Assembly (NCBI GenBank): GCA_947588845.1
Contig: CANQAR010000028.1
Span: 1 to 40,144, forward strand
Direction of reading: 5' to 3'
From: an uncultured Lachnospiraceae bacterium
GTDB lineage: Bacteria > Bacillota > Clostridia > Lachnospirales > Lachnospiraceae
Length of the DNA stretch: 40,144 nucleotides
This document shows positions 17,441 to 25,554 of the stretch, piece after piece (positions within the stretch are counted from its first letter, which is position 1; each line of letters starts with the position of its first letter). The notes under the pieces are model-generated. The model saw nothing but the letters and a program-made list of their open reading frames with translations, was not told the origin of the DNA and did not search any database. The position numbers and the translations under genes are program-made.

Positions 17441-18241
17441 TCAATAGGCAGTCCCTTCTGTATGAGTTCTCTGATTCATTTCATCCACGAAAGAACTGCT
17501 CTTTGCCGTCATCTCAACCCATGCGGGTCGAAATCCACTTTTGATGGCGTTCCGAACCGATTTTATATTTGACCATGCAGCGCAATAAAATGGAACCTTT
17601 CCCCTCTCCAGAATTTCAAACGCCAGATGGCTGGTAAGAGCGGAAGCAACCCCCTGCCTGCGATAAGCGGGAAGCACGTCCACGCCAATCTGCCACATGG
17701 TTTCGCAGTCGGCGGAACACGCCGCGAGACCAATCAGAGTCTGCCCATCGTACGCGCCAACGCCCAAGATGTCCAGTTCCCGCCGTTTTTCACACAGCGC
17801 ATTGCTCCATTGGGGAATATAGAGCGCCGAAAAATCCTCCGGATACAGTACTCTTAATCTGTAAGGGCAGTCCAGAATCTTAAGCGCATTCAGATCCGGC
17901 AGAAAATACTCCGCCATAAAACAAATTCTCAGATTTTCCTTCTGAAGTTCATCATTCAGGACATGCAGATTCGGCGTTTCAAAGCAATGCTCAACCGGAA
18001 AGCTGCTGATATATTCTGATACGAAATGGCGGTACTTTTCATTTATGGAAGCAACAATATTATTTCCATAGGAAATCAGATTGCAGTCCAAAGGAAGCGA
18101 CAAATATTTTCTTGCATCAGGATTTGCAATCGACGTAACGACAACATTTTCCTCGCGCATAAAATCTTCTGCCTTACAGTTTGCGTCCACCGCGGACTGC
18201 CGCATTGCAGTCTGCAATATGCTGTTATTTGTAAAATCCAT
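17441..18241 (-). CDS. GNAT-family N-acetyltransferase
   Basis: This protein of 266 aa has a C-terminal GNAT fold with the acetyl-CoA loop IGVDVLPAYRRQGVASALTSHL (R/Q-x2-G-x-A pattern) and the late strand AAWSNIKSVRNAIKSGFRPAW. Residues 1-130 form an unassigned N-terminal domain of the kind seen in multi-domain GNAT proteins. The substrate cannot be told. The ATG at 18241 follows AAGGAGG with a rather short spacer of 3-4 bases. The ThpR gene lies upstream in the same direction, 53 bases away. Confidence 0.85.
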   Translation of the reverse strand: MDFTNNSILQTAMRQSAVDANCKAEDFMREENVVVTSIANPDARKYLSLPLDCNLISYGNNIVASINEKYRHFVSEYISSFPVEHCFETPNLHVLNDELQKENLRICFMAEYFLPDLNALKILDCPYRLRVLYPEDFSALYIPQWSNALCEKRRELDILGVGAYDGQTLIGLAACSADCETMWQIGVDVLPAYRRQGVASALTSHLAFEILERGKVPFYCAAWSNIKSVRNAIKSGFRPAWVEMTAKSSSFVDEMNQRTHTEGTAY

Positions 18242-18294
18242 AGTCCTCCTTGTCTTTCCTGAATATAGCTTTTCCGCTGCTCTAAACTTTTTCC

Positions 18295-18816
18295 TCAAAG
18301 TTCTTCAGAAAATTCAACACACCCTATCTCTGTATACACCATCCCCTGCCTGCCGCGCTCCGACTTCATCAGAAATATCCGCTCCACTTTCATCTCCCCG
18401 GCCGGAACATCCAGAACAGGAATTTTCTGACCATTTCGATACGACGCTCTCCGTATCAGCGTAATATGCGGAGAGAACTTCTTTTTGTCAAACGGAATCT
18501 TCCTCTCAGAAAGTACTTTGCGGAGTCTTCCCGCAAGCGACGCCAGTTCTTCATTCTTCTCAATTCCGGCCCAGAACAGATCCCCATAATTCCCGACCCC
18601 TTTCAGCCGGATCGCAAAAGAACGAAATGATACCTGTTCCATCGCGTCAAGCACCTCATCCGGATTTCCATAATCCCCGATAAAAGCCATCGTCAGATGC
18701 AGATTTTCCCGCCTGGTATAATTGCCGGTCACACCCTGAGCCTTCATGGCTTCCTGAAATTTCGTCAGGGCATCCAGCATCGTCCGATCAAACTGTATGG
18801 CAATAAAAAGTCTCAT
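18295..18816 (-). CDS. thpR: RNA 2',3'-cyclic phosphodiesterase ThpR
   Basis: This protein of 173 aa is a 2H phosphoesterase. The two catalytic H-x-T motifs are HLTM (His40) and HITL (His117), spaced as in the LigT/ThpR family, and it begins RLFIAIQFD like typical members. It opens 2',3'-cyclic phosphates on RNA ends and can join tRNA halves in vitro; its cellular role is poorly known. It starts 6 bases after the upstream ATPase gene, so the two are probably co-transcribed. Confidence 0.9.
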   Translation of the reverse strand: MRLFIAIQFDRTMLDALTKFQEAMKAQGVTGNYTRRENLHLTMAFIGDYGNPDEVLDAMEQVSFRSFAIRLKGVGNYGDLFWAGIEKNEELASLAGRLRKVLSERKIPFDKKKFSPHITLIRRASYRNGQKIPVLDVPAGEMKVERIFLMKSERGRQGMVYTEIGCVEFSEEL

Positions 18817-18822
18817 TTCAGC

Positions 18823-20535
18823 TCACTCCTCCAATACTGCTCTGCATCGTTTCTTGTAACAGGCAATACCATACTTTTTCACCTTCTCAATTCCATCATC
18901 ATATAACTTCTCATCGTACCGCCGGTCCCTGATCTGTTTCAGCGCCTGCTGCACGCCTTTCTCCATATCGCCGTCGCGGGCATATTTCACCTCGATTATG
19001 ATCCCCAGTCCGTCATCCTCCGTCTCAATCAGGATATCTCCATAGCCGTCTCCGGTTTCATAGTTGCTGGTCACATACCAGTTCCCCTTAAAGCTCAGAA
19101 TCCCCAGCAAAATCCCATGATAAAAATTCTCCTTCAGGCTCTGCTTCACGAATGTATCCCGGATACTGACTGTCTTCCTGAGATACTGACCAAGCAGTTC
19201 TTCCACCTTCCGGGCGTTCCCTTCCTTAAGCGCGCCACAGAATTCCCTGACCATCGCGCCGTCCTGCGACACCTGTTCTTTGAACAGAGTCAGAATCTGT
19301 GTCTTAAAGATATCACGGATCTCCATGTTCGGAATCGTCAGCGGAACCACCCGCCCTTCCGGAACGCCGCGCTTTGTCAGATAGCCTGTCATATACAGCA
19401 GACTCCACAGATTCTCAACGGAACTGTACATTTCGCGATAAGTAAGTTCCGGACGGATTTCTTTTTGGACCGTCTCTCCCGCCGTCAGCCGCTCCAGTTC
19501 TCTGGCTGTCACACTCACATCCAGACGCCGCACAAATTCCCGCACCGCATCGTTTCCGCTGGAATTCGCCCAAAAGTTTTCCGGCTTCGCCTTCGGATTT
19601 CTCAAAAGACGTCTCACATAGCTGACTACATCCCATGGACAATATATCTCCGAGCTTCCAAAGCAGTACCCGTCGTACCAGGCCCTCATCGCCTCATAAT
19701 GGCTGTCAAGTTCATAATACTTCAAAAGCTCTCTCACTTCTCTGTCTGTGAATCCAAAGCAGTCCGAAAACTCCTCGTCTGCCACCGTCATCACACACAG
19801 ATTATTCATTCCCGTGAAAATGCTTTCTCTGGAAATGCGCAGGCATCCAGTCAGCACTGCGAATGCCAGACTGTCATTCGTTTTCAACGCCTGACTGAAC
19901 ATACTCCGGACCAGCCGCACCATCTGATCATAGTATCCTCCATAAAACGCTTTCTGAAGGGGAACATCGTACTCATCAATCAGCAGGATTACTTTCTGGC
20001 CATAGTGCTTTTCCAGAAGGAAGGACAGCAGCCGGAGCCCGTTTGTCATCACATCATCCGACATGGGAAACTGCGGCTCGCCGGGTTTCCCCACATGAAC
20101 CAGCTGGGCATACGCCGCTTTTTCTCTCTCTTCCAGCCTTTCGCTTTTCAGCAGAAAACTGTACTTAAGTGCCTCAAATCCGATAACACTGGCAAGCATC
20201 CTGCGCGCTCCCTCATAATCGTCTGCACTGATATCTTTCAAAGATATGGAAATCACCGGAAATTTTCCCATATATTCTCTACAGATTTCTGTCTCTTTCA
20301 AAATCGCAAACCCATCAAAAACAGACGGATCCCTCCCTGCCTCGAAAAAACATCTCAGCATACTCATGTTCAAGGATTTTCCAAAACGCCGCGGTCTGGT
20401 GAAAAGATTCACCTTTGCCCGGTTTCGGATCAATTCCGCAATCATTCCCGTCTTGTCTATGAAATAAAAGTTCTCCCTTATCAGCTGTTCAAAATTCTCT
20501 ATCCCAACAGGGAGCATTTTCTTTTCAGAAATCAC
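18823..20535 (-). CDS. AAA-ATPase-like protein with PD-(D/E)XK nuclease domain (1)
   Basis: This protein of about 570 aa has an N-terminal AAA-ATPase-like domain beginning LPVGIENFEQLIRENFYFID, with Walker A RPRRFGKSLNMS and Walker B VILLIDEYDVPL. A C-terminal PD-(D/E)XK nuclease-like domain has D and E-x-K in GYGDILIETEDDG and IIIEVKYA. The pairing matches the gut-bacterial PF09820-PF08011 family, which is abundant and of unknown function. The start is a GTG at 20535, 8 bases after GGAGG; the GTG at 20544 lies inside that site. A close relative is at 34624-36312. The nuclease residues look intact. Confidence 0.88.
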   Translation of the reverse strand: MISEKKMLPVGIENFEQLIRENFYFIDKTGMIAELIRNRAKVNLFTRPRRFGKSLNMSMLRCFFEAGRDPSVFDGFAILKETEICREYMGKFPVISISLKDISADDYEGARRMLASVIGFEALKYSFLLKSERLEEREKAAYAQLVHVGKPGEPQFPMSDDVMTNGLRLLSFLLEKHYGQKVILLIDEYDVPLQKAFYGGYYDQMVRLVRSMFSQALKTNDSLAFAVLTGCLRISRESIFTGMNNLCVMTVADEEFSDCFGFTDREVRELLKYYELDSHYEAMRAWYDGYCFGSSEIYCPWDVVSYVRRLLRNPKAKPENFWANSSGNDAVREFVRRLDVSVTARELERLTAGETVQKEIRPELTYREMYSSVENLWSLLYMTGYLTKRGVPEGRVVPLTIPNMEIRDIFKTQILTLFKEQVSQDGAMVREFCGALKEGNARKVEELLGQYLRKTVSIRDTFVKQSLKENFYHGILLGILSFKGNWYVTSNYETGDGYGDILIETEDDGLGIIIEVKYARDGDMEKGVQQALKQIRDRRYDEKLYDDGIEKVKKYGIACYKKRCRAVLEE

Positions 20536-20603
20536 CTGATCCACCTCCGTTTTGGCTCTGTTATTAAAAGTCCGGATAACTGTTTCTATACATTTTCAAT
20601 GAA

Positions 20604-20789
20604 ATGATGCCAGGGTCAAAAGTCCGAATCCACGACATGCTTGCATGTCGGTGGGTGAGTGACTTTATGACCCGCCCCAAGATGAGGAAAAAGTGGGGCA
20701 GGGGCCCCATGATTTCCGAATCCTGGGCTGGATTGTGGGAGTGCGAAGCACGAAACAATCCGTCTGGCATCTTTTGACCCCAACATCAT
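20604..20789. repeat. ITR-bounded structured intergenic element (copy B)
   Basis: The ends ATGATGCCAGGGTCAAAAG (from 20604) and CTTTTGACCCCAACATCAT (to 20789) are inverted and nearly match those of copy A. Inside are GACATGC/GCATGTC near 20634-20649 and the recurrent module GGATTGT..ACAATCC around GTGC-GAA-GCAC (20730-20761). The sequence between differs from copy A, so copies share ends and modules rather than overall identity. No ORF is supported. Confidence 0.72.
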
Positions 20790-20804
20790 GAAATGATGTT
20801 GGGG
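20778..20804. repeat. 12-bp hairpin at the right end of copy B
   Basis: CCCCAACATCAT (20778-20789) and ATGATGTTGGGG (20793-20804) form a perfect stem around GAA. It means that the right end of copy B is followed by an inverted third copy of the terminal sequence, as if two element ends lie head to head. The remaining sequence to 20930 is AT-rich with no gene. Confidence 0.7.
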
Positions 20805-20933
20805 ACAGAACATCTTAAGATCAGTATAGCATGATTTCTGTTTCAGAAAAACTATAACTTTAAAATTACCTGAACGTAACGAATTATCATATTTTATGTG
20901 AAGGATTTTGGGAGATTTTCCGAACAAAGTGAA

Positions 20934-20964
20934 GGGCCAGCAAATCCCAACGGATTCCTGGCCC
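20934..20964 (-). terminator. Probable terminator after the aldo-keto reductase gene
   Basis: GGGCCAG (20934-20940) pairs with CTGGCCC (20958-20964), with inner AATCC/GGATT. The minus-strand T-rich tail (TTCACTTTGTT) is weak, so efficiency is uncertain. Confidence 0.5.
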
Positions 20965-21002
20965 GTTCTGTTCTCTTTAAATTGTCTGCACTTGCCCGAT
21001 TT

Positions 21003-22502
21003 TCAATACCAGTCATGCTTCTCTCCCCGGTCAAGCGCGTTGATCCGGTCCATCTCGTCCTCGGTCAGACTGAAATGATACAGCTCCGTATTCTCTTTGA
21101 TGTGGTCTGGATTGCTGGAACCGGGAATAACCACCACGCCTTTCTGCAGATTCCAGCGCAGGATCACCTGGGCGGAGGATACGCCGTGATCTTTGGCAAT
21201 CGCGGAGATTACCGGATCTCCCAGCAGTTCTGCCGTATGGCCTCTGCCTCCCAGCGGATACCAGCCCTGCACCACAATCCCCAGATCCTGAATGAACGGG
21301 ATCACATCATTCTCCTGATAGTACGGATGAATCTCATTTTGTACCAGCGCCGGAGTGGTATCCACCTGCGGCAAAAACTCCGTCAACTCCTTCACATACC
21401 AGTTGGACAAACCGATTGAACGGATCTTTCCATCCTTCACAAATTCCTCAATTGCTTTGTAAGCCTTCACATCATTGCGGTCGGGGTGATGCAGAAGCAT
21501 CATATCCACATAGCCGATATCCAGCCGGTCCAAACACGCCTGGATGGAGTTTTTCGGGGAAGCCATCTCGCTGCCCGGGTAGATTTTTGTAATTACAAAG
21601 ACATCTTTTCGCTTAACAATCCCTTCCTCAATGGATTCCCGAATGGCCTGTCCGACTTCCTCCTCGTTTCCGTAGGCCGAAGCGGTATCAATGAGCCGCA
21701 CGCCGCTTGCGAGGGCGGATTTCACGGCATTGATGCACTCTTCCCCGTGAAGGCTGTATGTCCCCAGCCCGTTGATCGGCATCTCATATCCGCTGTTCAG
21801 TTTCACTGTTTTTGTCTTAAAATTAAATTCTGCTTTCACTGTCTTATCTGGTGTATCCGTGCCTGGTTTGCTGTCATCCGGTGTACTGCTTCCCGGTTTT
21901 TCTGTCTCCGGCGTATTGCCGTCCGGCTTTTCTGTCTCTGATGTGTCGTCTCCCGGGTTGCCGCCGCCTGTCTGCTCCGTCTCCGGTGTGCCGCTTCCCG
22001 GTTTTTCTGTCCCCGGCGTGTTGCCGTCCGGCTGTTCCGGTTTCGCCGGACTCTTCTTCACAACTTTGACCTTTACCCAGGCTGATACACTCTTCTGCCC
22101 TCCTTTTACTGTCACTTTGATCTTTGCCGTTCCGGTTTTTCTGGTCTTTATGACACCTTTTGCAGTTACCAAAACAATTTTTTTACTGGATGAGCTGTAT
22201 GTAATTTTCTTCTTCCCGCTCCAGCCGCTCACACTCACTTTCAACGTAGCTTTACTCCCTTTTGTCAGGGAATATGTCTGTTTTGTCACATTTTTCTTCC
22301 CGATTTTTATCGTCGCTTTCGCGCCTGTCTGCTTTTGAAGCTGCTTTGCGGCCTTTTCTGCCGCCGCAGTCCGGGAAGAACTGACGCCTGACGTCTTTTT
22401 CCCGGAAGCCGCATCCGCATGCCCAGAAAACAGACTCACCGCCACCATAAAGGCAAAAAACAGAATAATCACTTTTCCTGCGCTGTTGGTTTTTCTTTCC
22501 AT
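21003..22502 (-). CDS. Exported Ig-like/aldo-keto reductase fusion
   Basis: This protein of 499 aa begins with a signal peptide (IILFFAFMVAVSLFSGHADA, cleavage near residue 31). Residues 55-150 are Lys/Thr/Val-rich and resemble a bacterial Ig-like (Big_2) domain. A long Pro/Gly/Thr/Glu linker with repeated TPETEKPGS units follows (about 150-225). A complete aldo-keto reductase domain completes it, with Asp and Tyr in DTASAYGNEEE, Lys in VITKIYP and His in LLHHPD, plus the C-terminal VIPGSSNPDHIKEN cofactor loop. AKRs normally use cytoplasmic NADPH, so export is unexpected. AGGAGG precedes the ATG. It is co-directional with the small helical protein gene and divergent from a LysR gene. Confidence 0.85.
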   Translation of the reverse strand: MERKTNSAGKVIILFFAFMVAVSLFSGHADAASGKKTSGVSSSRTAAAEKAAKQLQKQTGAKATIKIGKKNVTKQTYSLTKGSKATLKVSVSGWSGKKKITYSSSSKKIVLVTAKGVIKTRKTGTAKIKVTVKGGQKSVSAWVKVKVVKKSPAKPEQPDGNTPGTEKPGSGTPETEQTGGGNPGDDTSETEKPDGNTPETEKPGSSTPDDSKPGTDTPDKTVKAEFNFKTKTVKLNSGYEMPINGLGTYSLHGEECINAVKSALASGVRLIDTASAYGNEEEVGQAIRESIEEGIVKRKDVFVITKIYPGSEMASPKNSIQACLDRLDIGYVDMMLLHHPDRNDVKAYKAIEEFVKDGKIRSIGLSNWYVKELTEFLPQVDTTPALVQNEIHPYYQENDVIPFIQDLGIVVQGWYPLGGRGHTAELLGDPVISAIAKDHGVSSAQVILRWNLQKGVVVIPGSSNPDHIKENTELYHFSLTEDEMDRINALDRGEKHDWY

Positions 22503-22526
22503 ATCTGAGTCCTCCTGATTTCATTT

Positions 22527-22754
22527 TTATTTTTGTGTCCTGCTGGTCATATAGATCAGATAGTCTAGACAGTCCAGTCTGTGCTGTTCCTCATGGATGC
22601 GGTCCAGCAGCGTTCTGCGGTGCTTCCGCAGCAGTAAAAGCTGCTCTGATAGTCCTTTGAGCTGCGCATACTGACGGATAAAAGCTGCGTCGCAGCCAGC
22701 ATCCAGCAGGTTCTGCGCCACCGATGGACTGCCCGGCTCAAAACTTTGCTGCAT
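22527..22754 (-). CDS. Small helical protein linked to LysR (module 2)
   Basis: This 75-aa protein aligns without gaps to the protein at 13270-13503. Shared points are the GC pair and IxQY, then HRRTLLDRIHEEQ and LDCLDYLIYM in a long amphipathic helix. The second ATG (22754) is preferred because GGAGG lies 7 bases before it; the first ATG at 22760 is only one base from that site. It is first in an operon with the exported aldo-keto reductase and divergent from the LysR gene at 22886. The function is unknown. Confidence 0.75.
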   Translation of the reverse strand: MQQSFEPGSPSVAQNLLDAGCDAAFIRQYAQLKGLSEQLLLLRKHRRTLLDRIHEEQHRLDCLDYLIYMTSRTQK

Positions 22755-22829
22755 TTTCATTCCTCCTCTTTTCTTTCATTATAGGAGCAAAGGAGAGTAA
22801 TATCAAATATATATATTAAATGGGTTTTT

Positions 22830-22844
22830 ATACTTGAAAAGTAT
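22830..22844. promoter_or_regulatory. Candidate LysR box (T-N11-A)
   Basis: ATACTT (22830-22835) and AAGTAT (22839-22844) form an inverted repeat around GAA and fit T-N11-A, in the 131-base space between the divergent LysR and small-protein genes. Upstream is an AT-rich stretch with alternating TA (22807-22817). Confidence 0.55.
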
Positions 22845-22885
22845 GGATTGATGTGTTATCTTGTTTGGAAAAAAGGAGGTGTCCT

Positions 22886-23761
22886 ATGGAACTGCGTGAT
22901 CTTCAGTATTTTCTGGCGGTAGCGCGTGAGGAGAGTATTACCAGAGCGGCCGAAGCGCTGCACATGACACAGCCGCCGCTCTCAAGACAATTAAAGAATC
23001 TGGAAGAAGAACTTGGCGTGCAGCTTTTTATCCGCGGCAGCCGTAAGATCACCCTGACCGAGCAGGGAATGCTGCTGCGAAGACGCGCGGAAGAGATGGT
23101 GGAACTGATTGAGCGCACAAGAGAGGAAATCAGCGCGGATCAGAAGTGCGTCAACGGTGATATCTATATCGGCTGCGGCGAGAGCGAAGGGATGCGGATC
23201 ATTGCCCGGACGATCCGCACGCTGCAGCAAAAGTATCCGCAGATCCGCTGCCACCTGGTCAGCGGCAACTATGAAGACCTGACCGATCGTCTGGACAGCG
23301 GCCTGTTTGACTTCTGCGTCCTGCTGCAGCCCTGGGACTATACAAAATATGACAATATCCGGCTTCCGTTTCTGGAACGGTGGGGTGTGCTGATGCTCCG
23401 GGACAGCCCTCTGGCCGCAAAAAAGGAAATCCGGGCCGAGGATCTGGCCGGACTGCCTCTGATTGCCTCCCGGCAGGCGATCGCCCACAATGAGCTTTCG
23501 GGGTGGCTGGGAAGAAGCGGCGAGACACTGAATATCACGGCTACCTACAATCTTCTGCACAATGCGGTACTGCTGGTAGAAGAACAGGTGGGATACCTTC
23601 TCTGCCTGGATCGTATCGTACCGCTGACAGACTCCGGCAGGCTTTGTTTTCGCCCGCTTGAGCCCCAGGTCACGGCAGGGCTGGACATTGTCTGGAAAAA
23701 ATACCGGATGTTCTCGCAGGCGTCCCAGCTGTTTTTGGATGAGCTGCTCGCTTCCATCTGA
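22886..23761 (+). CDS. LysR-family regulator (module 2)
   Basis: This protein of 291 aa has the same layout as the LysR protein at 11236-12120 and is clearly its paralogue: HTH LQYFLAVAREESITRAAEALHMTQPPLSRQLKNLEEELG at residues 4-42, then the effector-binding domain with GDIYIGCGESEGMRIIARTI. The ATG at 22886 follows AAGGAGGTG. It is divergent from the small helical protein and exported aldo-keto reductase genes and probably activates them in response to a small ligand. No downstream partner is co-directional; a wrecked SGNH gene follows on the other strand. Confidence 0.92.
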   Translation: MELRDLQYFLAVAREESITRAAEALHMTQPPLSRQLKNLEEELGVQLFIRGSRKITLTEQGMLLRRRAEEMVELIERTREEISADQKCVNGDIYIGCGESEGMRIIARTIRTLQQKYPQIRCHLVSGNYEDLTDRLDSGLFDFCVLLQPWDYTKYDNIRLPFLERWGVLMLRDSPLAAKKEIRAEDLAGLPLIASRQAIAHNELSGWLGRSGETLNITATYNLLHNAVLLVEEQVGYLLCLDRIVPLTDSGRLCFRPLEPQVTAGLDIVWKKYRMFSQASQLFLDELLASI

Positions 23762-23798
23762 TATACGATGCACAAGACCCGCAAATGAATCCTGAATA

Positions 23799-24053
23799 TT
23801 AAAGATAACGTTTCATCCAGATCATATCCCAAGCGTCCTCCCCCACATCCCGGCTCCACTTTTTCCCTGCTATTAAGGTGTCCTACCGGAAAAATCCAAG
23901 CCATAATCGTATCTTTATTCCGCAATCATTTCCACCGCGGCGCTGCTCTTATAAGCGTCGCGGCCAACATCCACAGCGAATCTGCACGTATCCCCTTCCA
24001 TACCGAATGATAAATGATATTTCAGAATCGGTACACGGTATTTCAGCATCCTG
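23799..24053 (-). pseudogene. Degraded copy of the SGNH-like gene
   Basis: Read on the minus strand this stretch keeps separate pieces of the protein encoded at 32170-33309. They are an upstream piece RMLKYRVPILKYH, a middle piece SSAAVEMIAE (followed by a stop) and RYDYGL, and the C-terminus AGKKWSRDVGEDAWDMIWMK before the stop at 23799. The segments between are deleted and stops interrupt the frame, so it is not functional. The DNA of the last 75 bases is close to identical to that at 32168-32245, so the duplication is fairly recent. Confidence 0.85.
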
Positions 24054-24127
24054 CCTCTCATTCTGACAGGTTTTACATCCCTCCTCTATAAACGTAAGTT
24101 TATATCTGACTCAGACTGTCGGATGCC

Positions 24128-24166
24128 AGTGCTGTCATCCACTCACTTCGTTCGTGGGACAGTACT
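24128..24166. repeat. Short structured element at the ROK gene end (copy E)
   Basis: AGTGCTGTC (24128-24136) pairs with GACAGTACT (24158-24166) with one G-T pair. Inside, read on the minus strand, is CCAC-GAAC-GAAG-TGA-GTGG (24139-24157), the same GAA/TGA loop hairpin found in copies C and D. It overlaps the ROK stop codon. Upstream, ATAAAC-GTAA-GTTTAT near 24088-24103 is another small hairpin. Confidence 0.5.
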
Positions 24167-25307
24167 AGGCTCCTGTACCAGGACCGATATCATCCAGAAA
24201 ACGCTGGATATACGGGAGAGCCGCGCCGATGTTGATATTATGAGAGGGCATCTTACTAATCAGAATGTAATCATTGCCGAGCTCAAACGGACAGTTGCGC
24301 CGGATTTCCTCGTAGATATACCGGATATCTTCCTCCGTAAAATACTGGGCAAGATAACCGCCGAGGATAAAGTCCACGTCAACGACCAGGCGGAGATTTC
24401 CAATCAGTCTGGAAAGGTTTTTTAAATAATACTGCCAGCGTTCTGTCTGCCCGGCCGCGCCACTGCGCACAGCATCAAAAAAAGCATCCGGATCATCATT
24501 TCCAAGCAGCGCGTCCATGGAGCAGATCGTTTCCGCGCAGCCGCGGCAGCCGCAATAGCAAAGCTTCCCATCAGGATCCATTGGAATATGCTCAAAAGTT
24601 GCCGTATGCCCATGTTTACCGAACATAATCTTTCTCTCTGAAATCAGAGAACCTCCCAGGTGACGGCTCAGCGAAAGATATAAGGCGGATGTCAGTTCAG
24701 GGGAACTCCAAAGTTCTGAGAGCGCCGCACTGTCAGAATCATGAATAAAATGGCATGGATAAGGCAGGCGGCCGGTGAATACATCAATTTTCAGTCCGCT
24801 GCAGTTGAGAATCTTTCCATATGTCACAGTATTACCGTCGGCGGAAACCAGCCCCTGCATGGCAAAACCGATTCCGAGGATTCTGCTGACCGTGATTTCC
24901 AGGGAGGAAATAAATTTCAGGATATCCTCACTGATTTTCTGATAGTATGCCGCCTGATTTTCATATTGTATCTCTCTTTCCACGCAGTTAATTTTCCTGC
25001 CATAGAGATCGACCGCAATGATTTTTACTGTTTCCAGCATAATCTCTACGCCAATAGCAATGCGGAAGTCCGGAGTAATGGAGTAGGCGGCCGCCTTGCG
25101 CCCGATCTGATCAGATTCCAGCTGACCGTTTTTTAAAATCAGACCATCTTCCTCCAGTTCTATGAGGTTGGTGGCCACAGTGGGACGGCTCAAACGCAAA
25201 GCATAGGCGATATCCTGCTGAGATACCCTTCTCTCTTTATAAATATAATCATAGATAAGCTGCCGGTTTGTTTTCTTAATCTGTCCCGGCGTAATTCGTT
25301 TTGGCAT
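24165..25307 (-). CDS. ROK-family transcriptional repressor (XylR-like)
   Basis: This protein of 380 aa has an N-terminal winged HTH (RRVSQQDIAYALRLSRPTVATNLIELEEDG, residues 25-55) and a C-terminal ROK domain with the zinc-binding motif C-x-C-G-x2-G-C in LCYCGCRGCAE. ROK repressors release DNA on binding a sugar or sugar phosphate. The ATG at 25307 follows AGGAG; two in-frame ATGs further upstream lack a site. It is divergent from the SDR/ABC/kinase operon, with TTGTAAA-type operators between, so it is the likely repressor of that operon. Confidence 0.9.
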   Translation of the reverse strand: MPKRITPGQIKKTNRQLIYDYIYKERRVSQQDIAYALRLSRPTVATNLIELEEDGLILKNGQLESDQIGRKAAAYSITPDFRIAIGVEIMLETVKIIAVDLYGRKINCVEREIQYENQAAYYQKISEDILKFISSLEITVSRILGIGFAMQGLVSADGNTVTYGKILNCSGLKIDVFTGRLPYPCHFIHDSDSAALSELWSSPELTSALYLSLSRHLGGSLISERKIMFGKHGHTATFEHIPMDPDGKLCYCGCRGCAETICSMDALLGNDDPDAFFDAVRSGAAGQTERWQYYLKNLSRLIGNLRLVVDVDFILGGYLAQYFTEEDIRYIYEEIRRNCPFELGNDYILISKMPSHNINIGAALPYIQRFLDDIGPGTGA

Positions 25308-25393
25308 GTTCTGTCTCCTGCTGATATTCAAGATTTTATTTTCCATCAATTCATTCTATCAAAACCGCTATAACGACACCATATACATTTTGC

Positions 25394-25405
25394 ACAAAAT
25401 TTTGT
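25394..25405. promoter_or_regulatory. Candidate ROK operator 1
   Basis: ACAAAATTTTGT is a perfect 12-bp palindrome, followed by AAAATAATTTGG. It shares the TTGTAAAAT core with the sites at 25471 and 25497 and lies in the divergent promoter region, 26 bases upstream of the -35 element. Confidence 0.6.
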
Positions 25406-25430
25406 AAAATAATTTGGCAAAATGTGTGGA

Positions 25431-25459
25431 TTGACAGATATATTACTCGGTGCTATTAT
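25431..25459 (+). promoter_or_regulatory. Promoter of the SDR/ABC/kinase operon
   Basis: TTGACA (25431-25436) and TATTAT (25454-25459) are 17 bases apart. The start site near 25466 is immediately followed by the TTGTAAA operator. Confidence 0.8.
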
Positions 25460-25470
25460 GTAATAGAAAA

Positions 25471-25504
25471 TTGTAAAATAAATTTACAAAATAAACTTGT
25501 AAAA
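25471..25504. promoter_or_regulatory. Candidate ROK operator 2 with extra half-site
   Basis: TTGTAAA (25471-25477) and TTTACAA (25483-25489) are perfect inverted half-sites 5 bases apart, and TTGTAAAA recurs at 25497-25504. Position just downstream of the transcription start fits repression by the divergent ROK protein. Confidence 0.65.
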
Positions 25505-25554
25505 TTATTTTTCATGAAATTACCCACATCAACAAATCAAAGGAGGAAAAAATT

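Noticed and set aside
19117-20607. Long plus-strand frame opposite the first AAA-ATPase-like gene
   Set aside because: The opposite strand carries Walker and nuclease motifs in one continuous frame; this one runs into the structured repeat and lacks a start signal.
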